Assembly: GCA_012837715.1 (NCBI GenBank)
Contig: DUQR01000001.1
Span: 1 to 60,429 of the forward strand
Direction of reading: 5' to 3'
DNA length: 60,429 nt
Source of the DNA: Bacillota bacterium
GTDB taxonomy: Bacteria > Bacillota > UBA4882 > UBA10575
The notes beneath the pieces are model-generated. The model was given only the letters and a program-made list of their open reading frames with translations, searched no databases and was not told the DNA's origin. Of this stretch, positions 17,855 to 26,800 are shown one piece after another; within the stretch, counting starts at the first letter, position 1; the number at the start of each line of letters is the position of its first letter. A program made the position numbers and the translations under genes.

Positions 17855-18754
17855 TTAATCGGCTGACCCTTGGTCCCAGTAGCCAAACTCCCGCAGCGCC
17901 GGGAGGGAGTTGCGCCAATCTTTCCTGGTCTTCACCCACAGGTCAAGATAGACCGGTTGCCCGAGGAAAGCCTCAGTTTGGGCCCGGGCTTGTTGACCGA
18001 TCTGCTTGAGCAGGCGGCCATTACGGCCAATCACAATTTTTTTCTGGGAATCCTTTTCCACCAGAATCGTGCTGCGGATATAGATTTTCCCGGTGGGTCG
18101 TTCCTTCATCTCTTCCATCACGACGGCGGTGGAATGGGGGATCTCTTCTTCGGCAAAACTTAAGACCGCCTCCCGGATAAACTCGGAAATCAGAAAAGAC
18201 TCCGGGCGGTCGGTAATCATCTCTTCCGGGTAATACTGGGGTCCCGCCGGAACCATGGCTTCCAGTCGGGCCAAGAGTTCAGGAAGGCCTGCGCCCGTCA
18301 AAGCCGAAATCTTCAACCATGGCCAAGCCGGGGCGTCCACCCGGGCAAGAAACTCTTCCGGCGTGTAAGCCGGCGCCAGATCAATTTTGTTGAAGGCAAT
18401 GACCACCGGTTGTCCACTTTTTTTCAAGGCCTCCCCCACCCAGGCATCACCTTTCCCCGCCGGTTGGGTAAGGTCCACCAACCAAAGGATGACATCCACC
18501 AGTTTCAGGGTGTTTAAAGCGGTCTTGTTCATTTGCTCCCCTAATTTATGTAAGGGTTTATGGATCCCCGGCGTATCATAGAAGATTAGCTGCATCCGGT
18601 CGGTCGTGTAGATTACCCGGATCCGATCACGGGTTGTTTGCGGCTTAGGGGAGACAATCAGCAGTTTCTCGCCAGCCAAAGCATTGATCAAGGTGGATTT
18701 GCCCACATTCGGACGGCCGATAATCCCGACAAAACCGGAACGGTACTCGTTCAT
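17855..18754 (-). CDS. era: GTPase Era
   Basis: A 299-residue GTPase that binds 16S rRNA and assists 30S assembly. GRPNVGKSTLIN (G1, about 13-24), DTPGIHKPLHKLG (G3) and NKID (G4) form the GTPase domain. The C-terminal KH domain begins near residue 210 and holds VIGRNGRLLKQIGQQAR. Length is typical. It closes the conserved yqfC...cdd-era cluster. The ATG follows AGGAGAG. Confidence 0.96.
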   Translation of the reverse strand: MNEYRSGFVGIIGRPNVGKSTLINALAGEKLLIVSPKPQTTRDRIRVIYTTDRMQLIFYDTPGIHKPLHKLGEQMNKTALNTLKLVDVILWLVDLTQPAGKGDAWVGEALKKSGQPVVIAFNKIDLAPAYTPEEFLARVDAPAWPWLKISALTGAGLPELLARLEAMVPAGPQYYPEEMITDRPESFLISEFIREAVLSFAEEEIPHSTAVVMEEMKERPTGKIYIRSTILVEKDSQKKIVIGRNGRLLKQIGQQARAQTEAFLGQPVYLDLWVKTRKDWRNSLPALREFGYWDQGSAD

Positions 18755-18784
18755 CCCATCTCTCCTTCAAACCAACGGTCCATG

Positions 18785-19234
18785 TTAGTCTGCTTCTTCC
18801 CCGTCTAAATAATCTTTATTAAAGGCATAAGGCAAGTATTGATCCAAGCTACCGTAGCGTTCCTTTCCGGTAAGGTTCGCCATGATTAAGGTGAGCCGAG
18901 GCGCAAACTCCGCTAAAAACTGCCGGCAGATGCCACAGGGTGAGCCGGGTTCAGGGCCATCGGCAACCACCGCCAGCGCCACAAATTCTTGTTCCCCTTC
19001 AGCCACCGCCCGGGCCACCGCGACCCGTTCCGCACAGATGGTTGCCCCGTAGGAAGCATTTTCAATGTTACAACCCCCGTAGATCCGGCCGCTTTTGGTT
19101 AAAAGGGCGGCGCCCACTTTATACTGGGAATAGGGTGTATAGGCCCGCGCGCGGGCTTTTTTGGCTTCCGCCAGCAACCTCCGGGTCTCTTCCGCGCTAA
19201 TTGGTGAAAAGGTAGGTTCGGTCAATAGGTTCAC
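18785..19234 (-). CDS. cdd: Cytidine deaminase
   Basis: A protein of up to 149 residues that deaminates cytidine and deoxycytidine to uridines for pyrimidine salvage. TICAERVAVARA supplies one zinc Cys with the catalytic Glu, and PCGICRQFLAEF supplies two more, the arrangement of small tetrameric bacterial Cdd. The GTG at 19234 overlaps the stop of the upstream gene as GTGA. A TTG at 19225 has better spacing from GGGGG and is an alternative start. Confidence 0.94.
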   Translation of the reverse strand: MNLLTEPTFSPISAEETRRLLAEAKKARARAYTPYSQYKVGAALLTKSGRIYGGCNIENASYGATICAERVAVARAVAEGEQEFVALAVVADGPEPGSPCGICRQFLAEFAPRLTLIMANLTGKERYGSLDQYLPYAFNKDYLDGEEAD

Positions 19235-19938
19235 CCCCAGTTTTGATAGAGTTGAAAGATAAGAAAGGTCACTAGGATACCTAAGAAACTCCCGATAATG
19301 ACTTCCGTTACATTGTGGATGCCGCCCTCCACCCGGCTTTGCACCACCATCAAACTAAGGAGCAAGGCCATACTAGCCACCAAACCATCTTTACTGATCA
19401 TAATAATCGCCGTCGAGAGGGCAAAAGCAACCGCTGCGTGTCCGCTGGGCATCCCCCCGGACAAGGGGCGACCGGTCCCTGTGGATACTTTAAAAAGCAC
19501 CACAAAAAAGACGACCAGACCTAAAGCGATCAAGGTCAAGTGGGCCGGCGAATTGATAATACTCTCGATTACTTTCGGTAAGACCGGATTTAATTTAGGG
19601 AAAAAAACAAAATAAGCCGTTACCAAAGCATTTATCGCGGCCACCAGGACGGCGCCGGCGGCCACATCTTTGGCGATGGCAGCCAAAGCATGATACCGGT
19701 CGGTAAAAAGATCGATTGCCGCCTCAATCGCCGTGTTGATGATCTCCGTCACGAGCACAAAAACAATGGCGAGCAAAACAAAGAGAAATTCGGTTTTGGA
19801 TAAATGCAAGCCCAAACTAAGGCCTAAAACCAAAAGCGCCGCCAAAAAGTGGATGCGGATATTCCGTTGGGTCCGAAAACAAAAGACCAACCCGTCGATG
19901 GCCCGGTTAAAACTCTCCACTAGGTTCTTATTTTTCAT
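19231..19938 (-). CDS. Fused diacylglycerol/undecaprenol kinase and PAP2 phosphatase
   Basis: A 235-residue membrane protein. Residues about 1-110 are a DgkA-type lipid kinase with EIINTAIEAAIDL as the active-site helix. Residues about 125-235 form a PAP2 phosphatase with TGRPLSGGMPSGHAA and SRVEGGIHN. In Bacillus the same position holds dgkA (undecaprenol kinase) alone. The fusion would place lipid phosphorylation and dephosphorylation in one chain, probably in undecaprenyl or phosphatidate recycling. ATG at 19938 (after GGAG) overlaps the ybeY end by 11 bp. Confidence 0.85.
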   Translation of the reverse strand: MKNKNLVESFNRAIDGLVFCFRTQRNIRIHFLAALLVLGLSLGLHLSKTEFLFVLLAIVFVLVTEIINTAIEAAIDLFTDRYHALAAIAKDVAAGAVLVAAINALVTAYFVFFPKLNPVLPKVIESIINSPAHLTLIALGLVVFFVVLFKVSTGTGRPLSGGMPSGHAAVAFALSTAIIMISKDGLVASMALLLSLMVVQSRVEGGIHNVTEVIIGSFLGILVTFLIFQLYQNWG

Positions 19939-20431
19939 CGTTCCGGCTCCAGCCTTCTTCCGCAAGGAACTTCTCCTCCTCCGCCCGCATTTGCCGACGG
20001 TCGCTTTCTGTCTGGTGGTCATAGCCCAAAAGATGGAGTAATCCGTGAACCGTTAAATAAAGCAACTCCCGGGTGAAAGAATGGCCATACTCGGCGGCTT
20101 GACGTCGCGCATAGGGAAGACAGATCACGATATCGCCCAGTAATTCCGGGGGTGAATCCGCGTAAAGTAATTCCGGGGGTAAATCCGCGGCGCCGTCCGG
20201 TTTGGTTTCCCCTTCGTCCAGGGCGAAGGAGAGGACATCAGTGGGCGCGTCAATCCCCCGGTACTCCCGGTTCAACTGGTGAATAGTCTCCTCATCGGTG
20301 AGGGTGACACCCACCTCCGCGCCGGGTCGCCCGTAGGCCAAGAGCACCTTTTCGACCAAAGCCACCAGGGCTTGGCTGGTTTCCTCCGGCAACCCCCGCT
20401 CCGTGCCGGTTTGATTAATGATTACCCCCAT
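19928..20431 (-). CDS. ybeY: Endoribonuclease YbeY
   Basis: A protein of about 167 residues, a metal-dependent RNase in 16S rRNA 3' maturation and ribosome quality control. HGLLHLLGYDH carries the three zinc histidines (HxxxHxxxxxH). Between DVLSFA and LGDIVICLP lies a duplicated PPELLYA/DSPPELLG stretch from a 27-bp tandem repeat at about 20139-20192. The start is ATG at 20431 after AGGAAG. It overlaps pgpH by 17 bp and the next gene by 11 bp, so translation is coupled. Confidence 0.94.
   Translation of the reverse strand: MGVIINQTGTERGLPEETSQALVALVEKVLLAYGRPGAEVGVTLTDEETIHQLNREYRGIDAPTDVLSFALDEGETKPDGAADLPPELLYADSPPELLGDIVICLPYARRQAAEYGHSFTRELLYLTVHGLLHLLGYDHQTESDRRQMRAEEEKFLAEEGWSRNDEK
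20139..20192. repeat. 27-bp tandem duplication inside ybeY
   Basis: TAATTCCGGGGGT at 20141 recurs at 20168, and the two 27-bp units differ at only a few bases. The reading frame is kept, adding nine residues to a surface loop of YbeY. Confidence 0.8.
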
Positions 20432-22721
20432 CCAACTTCTTCCTTTCCGTTGAGATTGTGTCCGGATATTTGATCCGGTGGTGGAAAATACCACCGAGCA
20501 CCTTTAAGAAGGCGTCTTTGATCTTATCCAGATCCCGAAGCGTAAGATTAGTCTCATCCAGTTGGCCGTTTTCTAGCCGTTCTTTCAGAATCTTATTCAC
20601 CAGGGCCTCCAGACGGGCGGAAGAAGGTTGTCCAATCGCCCGGGCGGCGGCTTCGACCGCGTCGGCCAACATCACCAGGGCGGCTTCTTTCGTTTGGGGT
20701 TTGGGGCCGGAATAGGAGAAATCGGTCTTCTCCACCGATTCTTTTTCTTCCTGCACTTTTTCCGAAGCCTGTTGGTAAAAATAGCGGATTAAATCGGTGC
20801 CATGGTGTTGTTCGATAATATCCGTTACAGAACTGGGAACCCCATAGGAACGGGCCAGTTCAACCCCATCCCGCACGTGCGAAGTGATAATTAACGTGCT
20901 TAAACTGGGCTCCAGTTTTTCATGGGGATTATCATTGGTGATTTGGTTCTCCACAAAAAAGTAGGGGCGTCGTAGTTTACCCACATCATGATAGTAAGCG
21001 CCAACCCGCACCAACAGGCTATCCGCGCCGATCGCATCAGCCGCCGCCTCGGCCAGATTCCCCACGAGAATGCTGTGGTGATAGGTGCCGGGGGCTTCGA
21101 TCAACAGCCGTTTGAGTAAGGGCAGATTGGGGTTGGCCAATTCCAACAGACTCATCGGCGAAGTCAAACTGAAAAGGTGTTCAAAAAAGGGCAGAAAGCC
21201 GTTGGCCAGCGCCGTGGCGAGGATCCCGTTAAACCCGGCAATGAGCGCATAAAGAAAGAGCGTACTCAGGCGTTTAATCCCGAACAAGAAACCCAAAGAA
21301 GCGACGGTAAAGAAGTTAATCCCTGACAAGTAGAGACCCCGCCGGATCATTTCTTTCCGTTGGGTGAGATTAAACATCAGATAGATCGCGGCGGTTCCGT
21401 TAATAAAATAAAACACCGTCAGCGTCAGGCTGAAATCAAAGATTAGCCCCACCATCAAACTTAATAGCGAAGTAACGACCCAAGCCAGTTGCGGCTCGCT
21501 TAAGAAAGAAAGGACAATGCCGGCAAAGGAAAGGGGAACCAGGTAGGCCAACCAGTCCAGATTCAAAAGGCTAATTGCTTTCGCCACCGCCAAAACGACC
21601 ACCGAGACCAAAGCCATCAGATAGAGGTGGCGTTCCTTTTTGATCATTTCTTTCTTGAAGAAATAAATATAAATCAAACAAATCGCCATTAACAGCAAAG
21701 AAAAGACGGCCAAACTGAAGAAGATGATCACCCGGTTCCCCCGGTTATCAATCAAAGCTAAATCCCGCAGGAGTTGAATATGCTCATTGGTGACGATATC
21801 TCCTTCGCTTAAGATCAGATTGCCCTTTTCGACCTTGACCGGAGTGACCTTCCGCCGTGCTTCTTCCTGTAACTGCCGGATTTTCGTTTCATCCCGGGTC
21901 AAGTTGGGAAAGAGCATCGCCGCCATTAACGGTTGAATCACCGTTTGGTCCTGGGGCAAAACCAAAAACCGCTCCAAGCCGACAAACTGCACGAGCTCAT
22001 CCCGGACCATACCCATCGTTTGCGGCCCAATTTTCCGTTCGGTTTCAAAAGCCACATAGACTTGGCGGAAACTTCTGATCATCCGGTCATAATCGGCCAA
22101 GTCCATCGTCAAGACCGTATTCAGAGTCAGATCAGGCACTTCCGCAAACTTCCCATCCACCAGCTCTAATTCTTTGCGCAGGGCTGGACGGATCTGATCA
22201 AGGTCCGGCGTCGGTCCCAAATTATCCGCACCCCTTTTGGGCACGGTTTCTAGATCCGTTTCCGGTTTGGTTTCTCCTGCCTTTTCTTCCGCCTCCGGTT
22301 GATGGAGCATCCGCCGGTAATCAGCGAAGATCTCCACCACCCGGTTATAACGGTTCCCGGCTTGGATCCCCGCTTCAATGCTGATCGTTTGGTATTCCAA
22401 CTTATCCTTGTTCTCTTCAAACGCCCGCTCCGCCGCTTGTTCCATTAACTCTTCCGTCTTCTCCGTATTCACAACGGTCCGCGGTGCTCTAATGTCTTCG
22501 CCCACGTAGGGTTCGCCCAATTGAATCTGGATCGCTTTGGGCACCAGTTCAATCTGTAAGATCGCAACAATCGCCAAAAAACTGGTAAAAATCAGGATTC
22601 GTTGTCTGACCACTTTTTGGGCAAAAAAGCGCTGCACCCATAACCATCTAGCCATCAGGTTGCGCCACCGTCGCCGGTTAGTAAGGCTTCTTTCGCCCAC
22701 GTTGGTCTCCTTGTTCTCCAT
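20415..22721 (-). CDS. pgpH: PgpH-type membrane HD phosphodiesterase (YqfF)
   Basis: A 768-residue membrane protein. One N-terminal helix (about 36-56) is followed by a large extracytoplasmic domain (about 60-340), seven helices (about 345-545), and a cytoplasmic HD domain (about 565-745) with HDVGKLRRP and ITSHVRDGVELA. It matches the 7TMR-HD family; in Listeria and Bacillus PgpH hydrolyses cyclic-di-AMP. Length is slightly above the usual 700-720, and a Glu/Lys-rich insert lies near residues 140-170. ATG follows AAGGAGG. It overlaps ybeY. Confidence 0.92.
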   Translation of the reverse strand: MENKETNVGERSLTNRRRWRNLMARWLWVQRFFAQKVVRQRILIFTSFLAIVAILQIELVPKAIQIQLGEPYVGEDIRAPRTVVNTEKTEELMEQAAERAFEENKDKLEYQTISIEAGIQAGNRYNRVVEIFADYRRMLHQPEAEEKAGETKPETDLETVPKRGADNLGPTPDLDQIRPALRKELELVDGKFAEVPDLTLNTVLTMDLADYDRMIRSFRQVYVAFETERKIGPQTMGMVRDELVQFVGLERFLVLPQDQTVIQPLMAAMLFPNLTRDETKIRQLQEEARRKVTPVKVEKGNLILSEGDIVTNEHIQLLRDLALIDNRGNRVIIFFSLAVFSLLLMAICLIYIYFFKKEMIKKERHLYLMALVSVVVLAVAKAISLLNLDWLAYLVPLSFAGIVLSFLSEPQLAWVVTSLLSLMVGLIFDFSLTLTVFYFINGTAAIYLMFNLTQRKEMIRRGLYLSGINFFTVASLGFLFGIKRLSTLFLYALIAGFNGILATALANGFLPFFEHLFSLTSPMSLLELANPNLPLLKRLLIEAPGTYHHSILVGNLAEAAADAIGADSLLVRVGAYYHDVGKLRRPYFFVENQITNDNPHEKLEPSLSTLIITSHVRDGVELARSYGVPSSVTDIIEQHHGTDLIRYFYQQASEKVQEEKESVEKTDFSYSGPKPQTKEAALVMLADAVEAAARAIGQPSSARLEALVNKILKERLENGQLDETNLTLRDLDKIKDAFLKVLGGIFHHRIKYPDTISTERKKLDGGNH

Positions 22722-22736
22722 TTTTTTAGGCCTCCT

Positions 22737-23717
22737 TTACAAACCGGAAGTGCCTTCCTTTTCACTCCTTCTCTCGTAAGCTTTGATAATCCTCTGTACC
22801 ATTTCATGGCGGACCACATCCCGGTCGCCTAAATAGACGAAGGCGATCCCCGGTACCTCCCGGAGGATCTCCGCGGCTTCCACCAGACCGGATGCTTGTC
22901 CTTTTGCCAAGTCAATCTGGGTAATATCGCCGGTGACCACGACCCGTGACCCCCAGCCCATCCGGGTCAGGAACATCTTCATCTGTTCGGTCGTGGTATT
23001 CTGCGCTTCATCTAGAATAATAAAGGAATCATCCAGGGTGCGTCCCCGCATGTAGGCGAGGGGGGCAATCTCAATCACCCGGCGTTCCATATATTTCTGG
23101 TATAATTCAGCCCCTAAAAGATCAAAGAGGGCGTCGGTCAAGGGGCGCAAGTAAGGATCGACCTTCTCCTGAAGATCGCCGGGCAGGAAACCCAGTTTCT
23201 CACCGGCTTCCACCGCCGGCCTCGTTAACACCAACCGGTTGACCTGTTTGCTCTGGAGGGCGGCGACCGCCATCGTCACCGCCAGATAGGTCTTGCCCGT
23301 CCCGGCCGGTCCAATCCCAAAGGTAAGTACATGGTCACGGATGGCTTCCACGTACTTTTTCTGCCCTAAAGTGCGGGGAGTAATCCGTTTACCCCGGTTG
23401 GTTACTTGGATTGGGGTGGCGCTAAACTCGGTTGGCGCCTCTTCTCCCTGCTCATCGCGGAGGAAGACATCGACGGTATAGCGGATCTCATGGGGTCCTA
23501 AGACAACACCCTTTTCCGCTTGGTTTCTCAACTCTTCCAAGACGGCCAATGCTTTATCCACTTTTTGTTCGTCACCGGCCAGATAGAGCATGTTTCCCCG
23601 GGCGGAAAGATTCACCTCTAAAGCGGCGGCCAAATCTTTCAAGTTCTGATCATACTCCCCAAAGAGCACCGGAGCGATCTGGGGGTTAATCTCCAATGTG
23701 ATTTCGGAATGATGCAA
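22737..23717 (-). CDS. PhoH-family ATPase (PhoH/YbeZ)
   Basis: A 326-residue ATPase thought to act with YbeY in RNA metabolism. An N-terminal KH-like part (about 1-70) precedes the PhoH domain. GPAGTGKTYLAV (about 135-146) is Walker A, and DSFIILDEAQNTT is Walker B. The probable start is TTG at 23717, preceded by AGGAGG with long spacing. It sits 15 bp upstream of pgpH in the conserved order. Confidence 0.93.
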   Translation of the reverse strand: MHHSEITLEINPQIAPVLFGEYDQNLKDLAAALEVNLSARGNMLYLAGDEQKVDKALAVLEELRNQAEKGVVLGPHEIRYTVDVFLRDEQGEEAPTEFSATPIQVTNRGKRITPRTLGQKKYVEAIRDHVLTFGIGPAGTGKTYLAVTMAVAALQSKQVNRLVLTRPAVEAGEKLGFLPGDLQEKVDPYLRPLTDALFDLLGAELYQKYMERRVIEIAPLAYMRGRTLDDSFIILDEAQNTTTEQMKMFLTRMGWGSRVVVTGDITQIDLAKGQASGLVEAAEILREVPGIAFVYLGDRDVVRHEMVQRIIKAYERRSEKEGTSGL

Positions 23718-23737
23718 CCTTTTTTCTACTCCTCCTT

Positions 23738-24922
23738 TTAATCGGATACACCAATATTCTCTTCAGTCTCGATAATTAAACGGTACTTCAGCACTCCCCC
23801 TTCAACGGTCCAACCTTGATCAACTCTTTCTGGTTGTACACCGGGAGGCAGCGCCAACCCGATTTTTTCCTCTCCTTTTTGTTCTGCCCGCGCCAGGGCG
23901 GTTTCGGGCGGAACCGGCATTGCTATCCACTCCACCGTTTGATAGGTATCCTTAATCAATTCGACCAAACCGGGCCCATTCCTTCCGGGCAAAATTGTCT
24001 TGACCGCCCGGGTTTGGCGGACTAGTCCCTCGGTTTGCCCACGCCTAAAAAGGGGCATTAACCGCCGGCCCAGGCGTAAACGGTACACCACCTTTTCTTT
24101 CCCGGTCGGTTTCGGCTCCCAAATGGTCAGCGGTTCCTCGATCTCCAGCTCATACCAGACCCGCGCACGCACTTCACCCGCAGCCTTCACCCTTTTCATC
24201 TCGAGGGAGCCATCCAAATGGCGCAGGCTGGTTTCACCCAAGATTAAAAGATCCCCGCGGGAGACCATATCCCCGACCCGGACCAGTGGGGTCCCGTCAA
24301 TCACCAAGATCCTGGTGATCAGCCCGTCCTTTCCTGCCACCAGATGACCACTTTTCTCCTCTGTCGCTGGCGGCCTTGTTTTCTCGACAATGGTCACCTG
24401 GGCAACTACCCCTTTTATCCCAATGGTAATCCAGACCGCTTCCGGCAGACGGATCCGCAGTTCCCGAATGAGCCAATCCCGTTTACCTTCGATTTTACGG
24501 CGGGATACACCGGGAGCAAGGCCTAAGGCCGCCAGTTCCCTTTGCAGGCGCGTAGGGTCGATCTGCTCAAGCCCACTAAGCTGGATAAACCAGATGAAAG
24601 AAGAAAGATTCAGTAACAAAAGGAAGAATAAGGCCATCCCCAGGAGCCAGCCTTTTTTCCGCCGTACCCTTTGCCATAAAAAAGGCCATCCTCTTCTCCA
24701 TAAAATCTTCCCCTTGGTCCGGGTCCGGAAAAAAAAGGGACGCAACAGCGGATACTGGCGGGCGTAAAGCTTAAAAAGAATGGTTCCTGGCGCTTTCCTT
24801 TGGATATCCCAGAAGACGACACCGGCGGCCAGGCCCCGGTTAATCAGTTCTTCACTGCGGTCCCCTTTTACCATGGCGACCAAATAACCTTGGGCGAAGG
24901 CGCCGAGGCGTTGGGAGATCAT
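23738..24922 (-). CDS. yqfD: Sporulation protein YqfD
   Basis: A 394-residue membrane protein of the YqfD family, needed for sporulation in Bacillus; its biochemical role is unknown. One transmembrane helix (about 93-113) follows an N-terminal cytoplasmic part, and the remaining extracytoplasmic region begins with IDPTRLQRELAALGL, a POTRA-like fold. The ATG overlaps the yqfC stop by 4 bp. Length matches the family. Confidence 0.92.
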   Translation of the reverse strand: MISQRLGAFAQGYLVAMVKGDRSEELINRGLAAGVVFWDIQRKAPGTILFKLYARQYPLLRPFFFRTRTKGKILWRRGWPFLWQRVRRKKGWLLGMALFFLLLLNLSSFIWFIQLSGLEQIDPTRLQRELAALGLAPGVSRRKIEGKRDWLIRELRIRLPEAVWITIGIKGVVAQVTIVEKTRPPATEEKSGHLVAGKDGLITRILVIDGTPLVRVGDMVSRGDLLILGETSLRHLDGSLEMKRVKAAGEVRARVWYELEIEEPLTIWEPKPTGKEKVVYRLRLGRRLMPLFRRGQTEGLVRQTRAVKTILPGRNGPGLVELIKDTYQTVEWIAMPVPPETALARAEQKGEEKIGLALPPGVQPERVDQGWTVEGGVLKYRLIIETEENIGVSD

Positions 24923-25227
24923 GGGTTCTCCTCCCGCTCACCCCATTCTACTTTCCGGATCCGGCCGTCGATGTTGACTTGATCTTGGGTGATTAGTTTT
25001 ATATTCAACTCTTCCCCCATCACCCTCAGCGCCCCCACCGAAGTATTAAGGCTAATCTCCGTGCAGGTATAAACCTGCAATCCTTGATGGTTTTCCACCA
25101 AAAGCTGTTGGTCTCCGGTAAGGATCAGACGAGGAAGGTTGAGGACAACTTCGGAAGGTAATTCAAGAAATTCGGCTACTTTCGCCCCAAACCCCTCTTT
25201 TTTCTTTTCCTTTCCCACTTTACCCAT
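24919..25227 (-). CDS. yqfC: Sporulation protein YqfC (YabP/YqfC family)
   Basis: A 102-residue protein of the YabP/YqfC family. LPSEVVLNLPRLILTGDQQLL and the later NTSVGALRVMGEEL are family signatures. It is usually expressed in the mother cell under sigma-E. A GTG three codons after the ATG has better distance from AGGAAGG and may be the real start. It heads the yqfCD-phoH-pgpH operon, and a sigma-E-like promoter lies about 40 bp upstream. Confidence 0.92.
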   Translation of the reverse strand: MGKVGKEKKKEGFGAKVAEFLELPSEVVLNLPRLILTGDQQLLVENHQGLQVYTCTEISLNTSVGALRVMGEELNIKLITQDQVNIDGRIRKVEWGEREENP

Positions 25228-25265
25228 CCTTCCTGCCGCGAACCGTTTTCGCTCCTGCTTTTACC

Positions 25266-25294
25266 AAAATATGCTTTTAGCCGCAAGAAAATGA
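25266..25294 (-). promoter_or_regulatory. Candidate sigma-E promoter of yqfC-yqfD
   Basis: On the minus strand TCATTTTC (25287-25294) and CATATTTT (25266-25273) are spaced by 13 bp. They match six of eight and five of six defined positions of the Bacillus sigma-E consensus (KMATATTT, CATANANT). Transcription would start about 30 bases before yqfC. The match fits the known sigma-E control of yqfCD. Confidence 0.45.
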
Positions 25295-25328
25295 GTAGAA
25301 TCGGAGATGAAAAATTGAAGCGCTGAAG

Positions 25329-26690
25329 TTAAAGCTGCAAGAATCGAGACCTGTTCTTTTCTAGGTAGGAAAGGATCCGGTCTTTCCGGTTCCGGGAAGG
25401 ATCTTCCGTCACCCACTGGAAGATTTCGTCAAGCACCGCCCCGACCTCCGGCCCAGGGGGTAACGGAAGGAAAGCCATGACTTCATGGCCGTTAATCGCC
25501 AAATCTTTCCGGGTCAGCACGGTCTCGCCCGCCAACAGGGCCTGGATCCGTCGGGCGAAAAGCGTCAGACTTTCTCGGGCCCGGTCCGTCGGGCCTCCAC
25601 TCGCCACAAGATCAGCCCGCCTCAATTCCAACAGGTCAAAAATATGTTCCCGCCCGACTTTACCCACCAAGCGCCGGAGGGCCGCATCGGTCAACATCGG
25701 GTCGGCGGCAAACATATGCCAGCGGACTAAGGTCATAATCTTCTGTCGGGCCGCATTGGAAAAGCGAAAGCGTTCCAGCAGGGAAGCCGCCAGTTCCAGG
25801 CTAACCTCTTCATGTCCATAATACCGGACCCGCCCCCTGGCATCCACCCGGCGGGTGGTGGTTTTGCCCAGATCATGGAGGAACGCCGCCCAACGCAGTT
25901 CCGCACCGGGTTTGACCGCCTCTACGGTGGCGACCAAATGCCGGAACAAAGCCGGATCTTCTGCTAGAACCGGTTTAAACGCCGGTATCATTACCGTCAA
26001 CAAACCGGAACGGGCCAATCCTTCCAGACCGCGGGCAGGCGCCGGGGCCAGCAGGATTTTGGTTAGCTCGTCACGGAGGCGTTCCCCGCTGACTTTTCGG
26101 ATCGCTTCCGCTTCAATCCCCTGTTCGGTCCCGGCGGCGCCCCGAAAACCCAGGATCGCCTGGAACCGGTAAAAGCGGAGCATGCGCAAGGGATCTTCGC
26201 GAAAACGCCGACGGGGTTCGCCGACCGCTTGGACGAGGCGGCGTCTTAAGGCCCCTACCCCGTTATAAGGATCAATCAACTTCTCACCCAGGGGATCAAG
26301 GGCAATGGCATTGATGGTAAAATCCCGCCGGGCCAGATCATCCTGGACCGAGGGGGTGAAAGCGACCCAATCGGGACGGCGTCCATCGCTATACTCCCCT
26401 TCCCGCCGAAAAGTGGTCACTTCCAGCTGGGTATCGTCGAGGAGTACGACCACAGTCCCGAACTTCTCCCCTAAAGCAACCGTCCGGGGAAAAACCGCTT
26501 TGACCTGTTCCGGCCGGGCGTCGGTGGCGAGATCCCAATCCTGAGGCGTGCGCCCCAGCAAGAGATCCCGCGGGGCGCCGCCAACCAGATAAGCTTGGTA
26601 GCCGTTGCTCTGCAACCGATGCAGGGCCGCCCACACGACCGCCGGGATCCGCCGTCGGATCCGGGGCCATCTTCTCCACCTGATCAGCAA
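25329..26690 (-). CDS. cca: CCA tRNA nucleotidyltransferase / poly(A) polymerase family protein with HD domain
   Basis: A protein of about 453 residues in the class II nucleotidyltransferase family, which adds CCA to tRNA 3' ends. YLVGGAPRDLLLGR and QDWDLATDA hold the GG...RD and DxD catalytic motifs, RRDFTINAIA follows, and an HD domain (LHDLGKTT) lies in the C-terminal half. A CCA-adding or A-adding enzyme cannot be told apart by eye. TTG at 26690 is preferred because AGGAGGGGAG lies just upstream; the open frame extends 17 codons further to an ATG at 26741. Confidence 0.88.
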   Translation of the reverse strand: MLIRWRRWPRIRRRIPAVVWAALHRLQSNGYQAYLVGGAPRDLLLGRTPQDWDLATDARPEQVKAVFPRTVALGEKFGTVVVLLDDTQLEVTTFRREGEYSDGRRPDWVAFTPSVQDDLARRDFTINAIALDPLGEKLIDPYNGVGALRRRLVQAVGEPRRRFREDPLRMLRFYRFQAILGFRGAAGTEQGIEAEAIRKVSGERLRDELTKILLAPAPARGLEGLARSGLLTVMIPAFKPVLAEDPALFRHLVATVEAVKPGAELRWAAFLHDLGKTTTRRVDARGRVRYYGHEEVSLELAASLLERFRFSNAARQKIMTLVRWHMFAADPMLTDAALRRLVGKVGREHIFDLLELRRADLVASGGPTDRARESLTLFARRIQALLAGETVLTRKDLAINGHEVMAFLPLPPGPEVGAVLDEIFQWVTEDPSRNRKDRILSYLEKNRSRFLQL

Positions 26691-26800
26691 ACCACTCCCC
26701 TCCTGCCACCGTAAAAGAACATTCCCGGAGGCATAAATCATTCAGACTGGCATAAAAATCAGTGATCAGCTTGATTAAAAAGATACGGTGGTGAGCCTTG

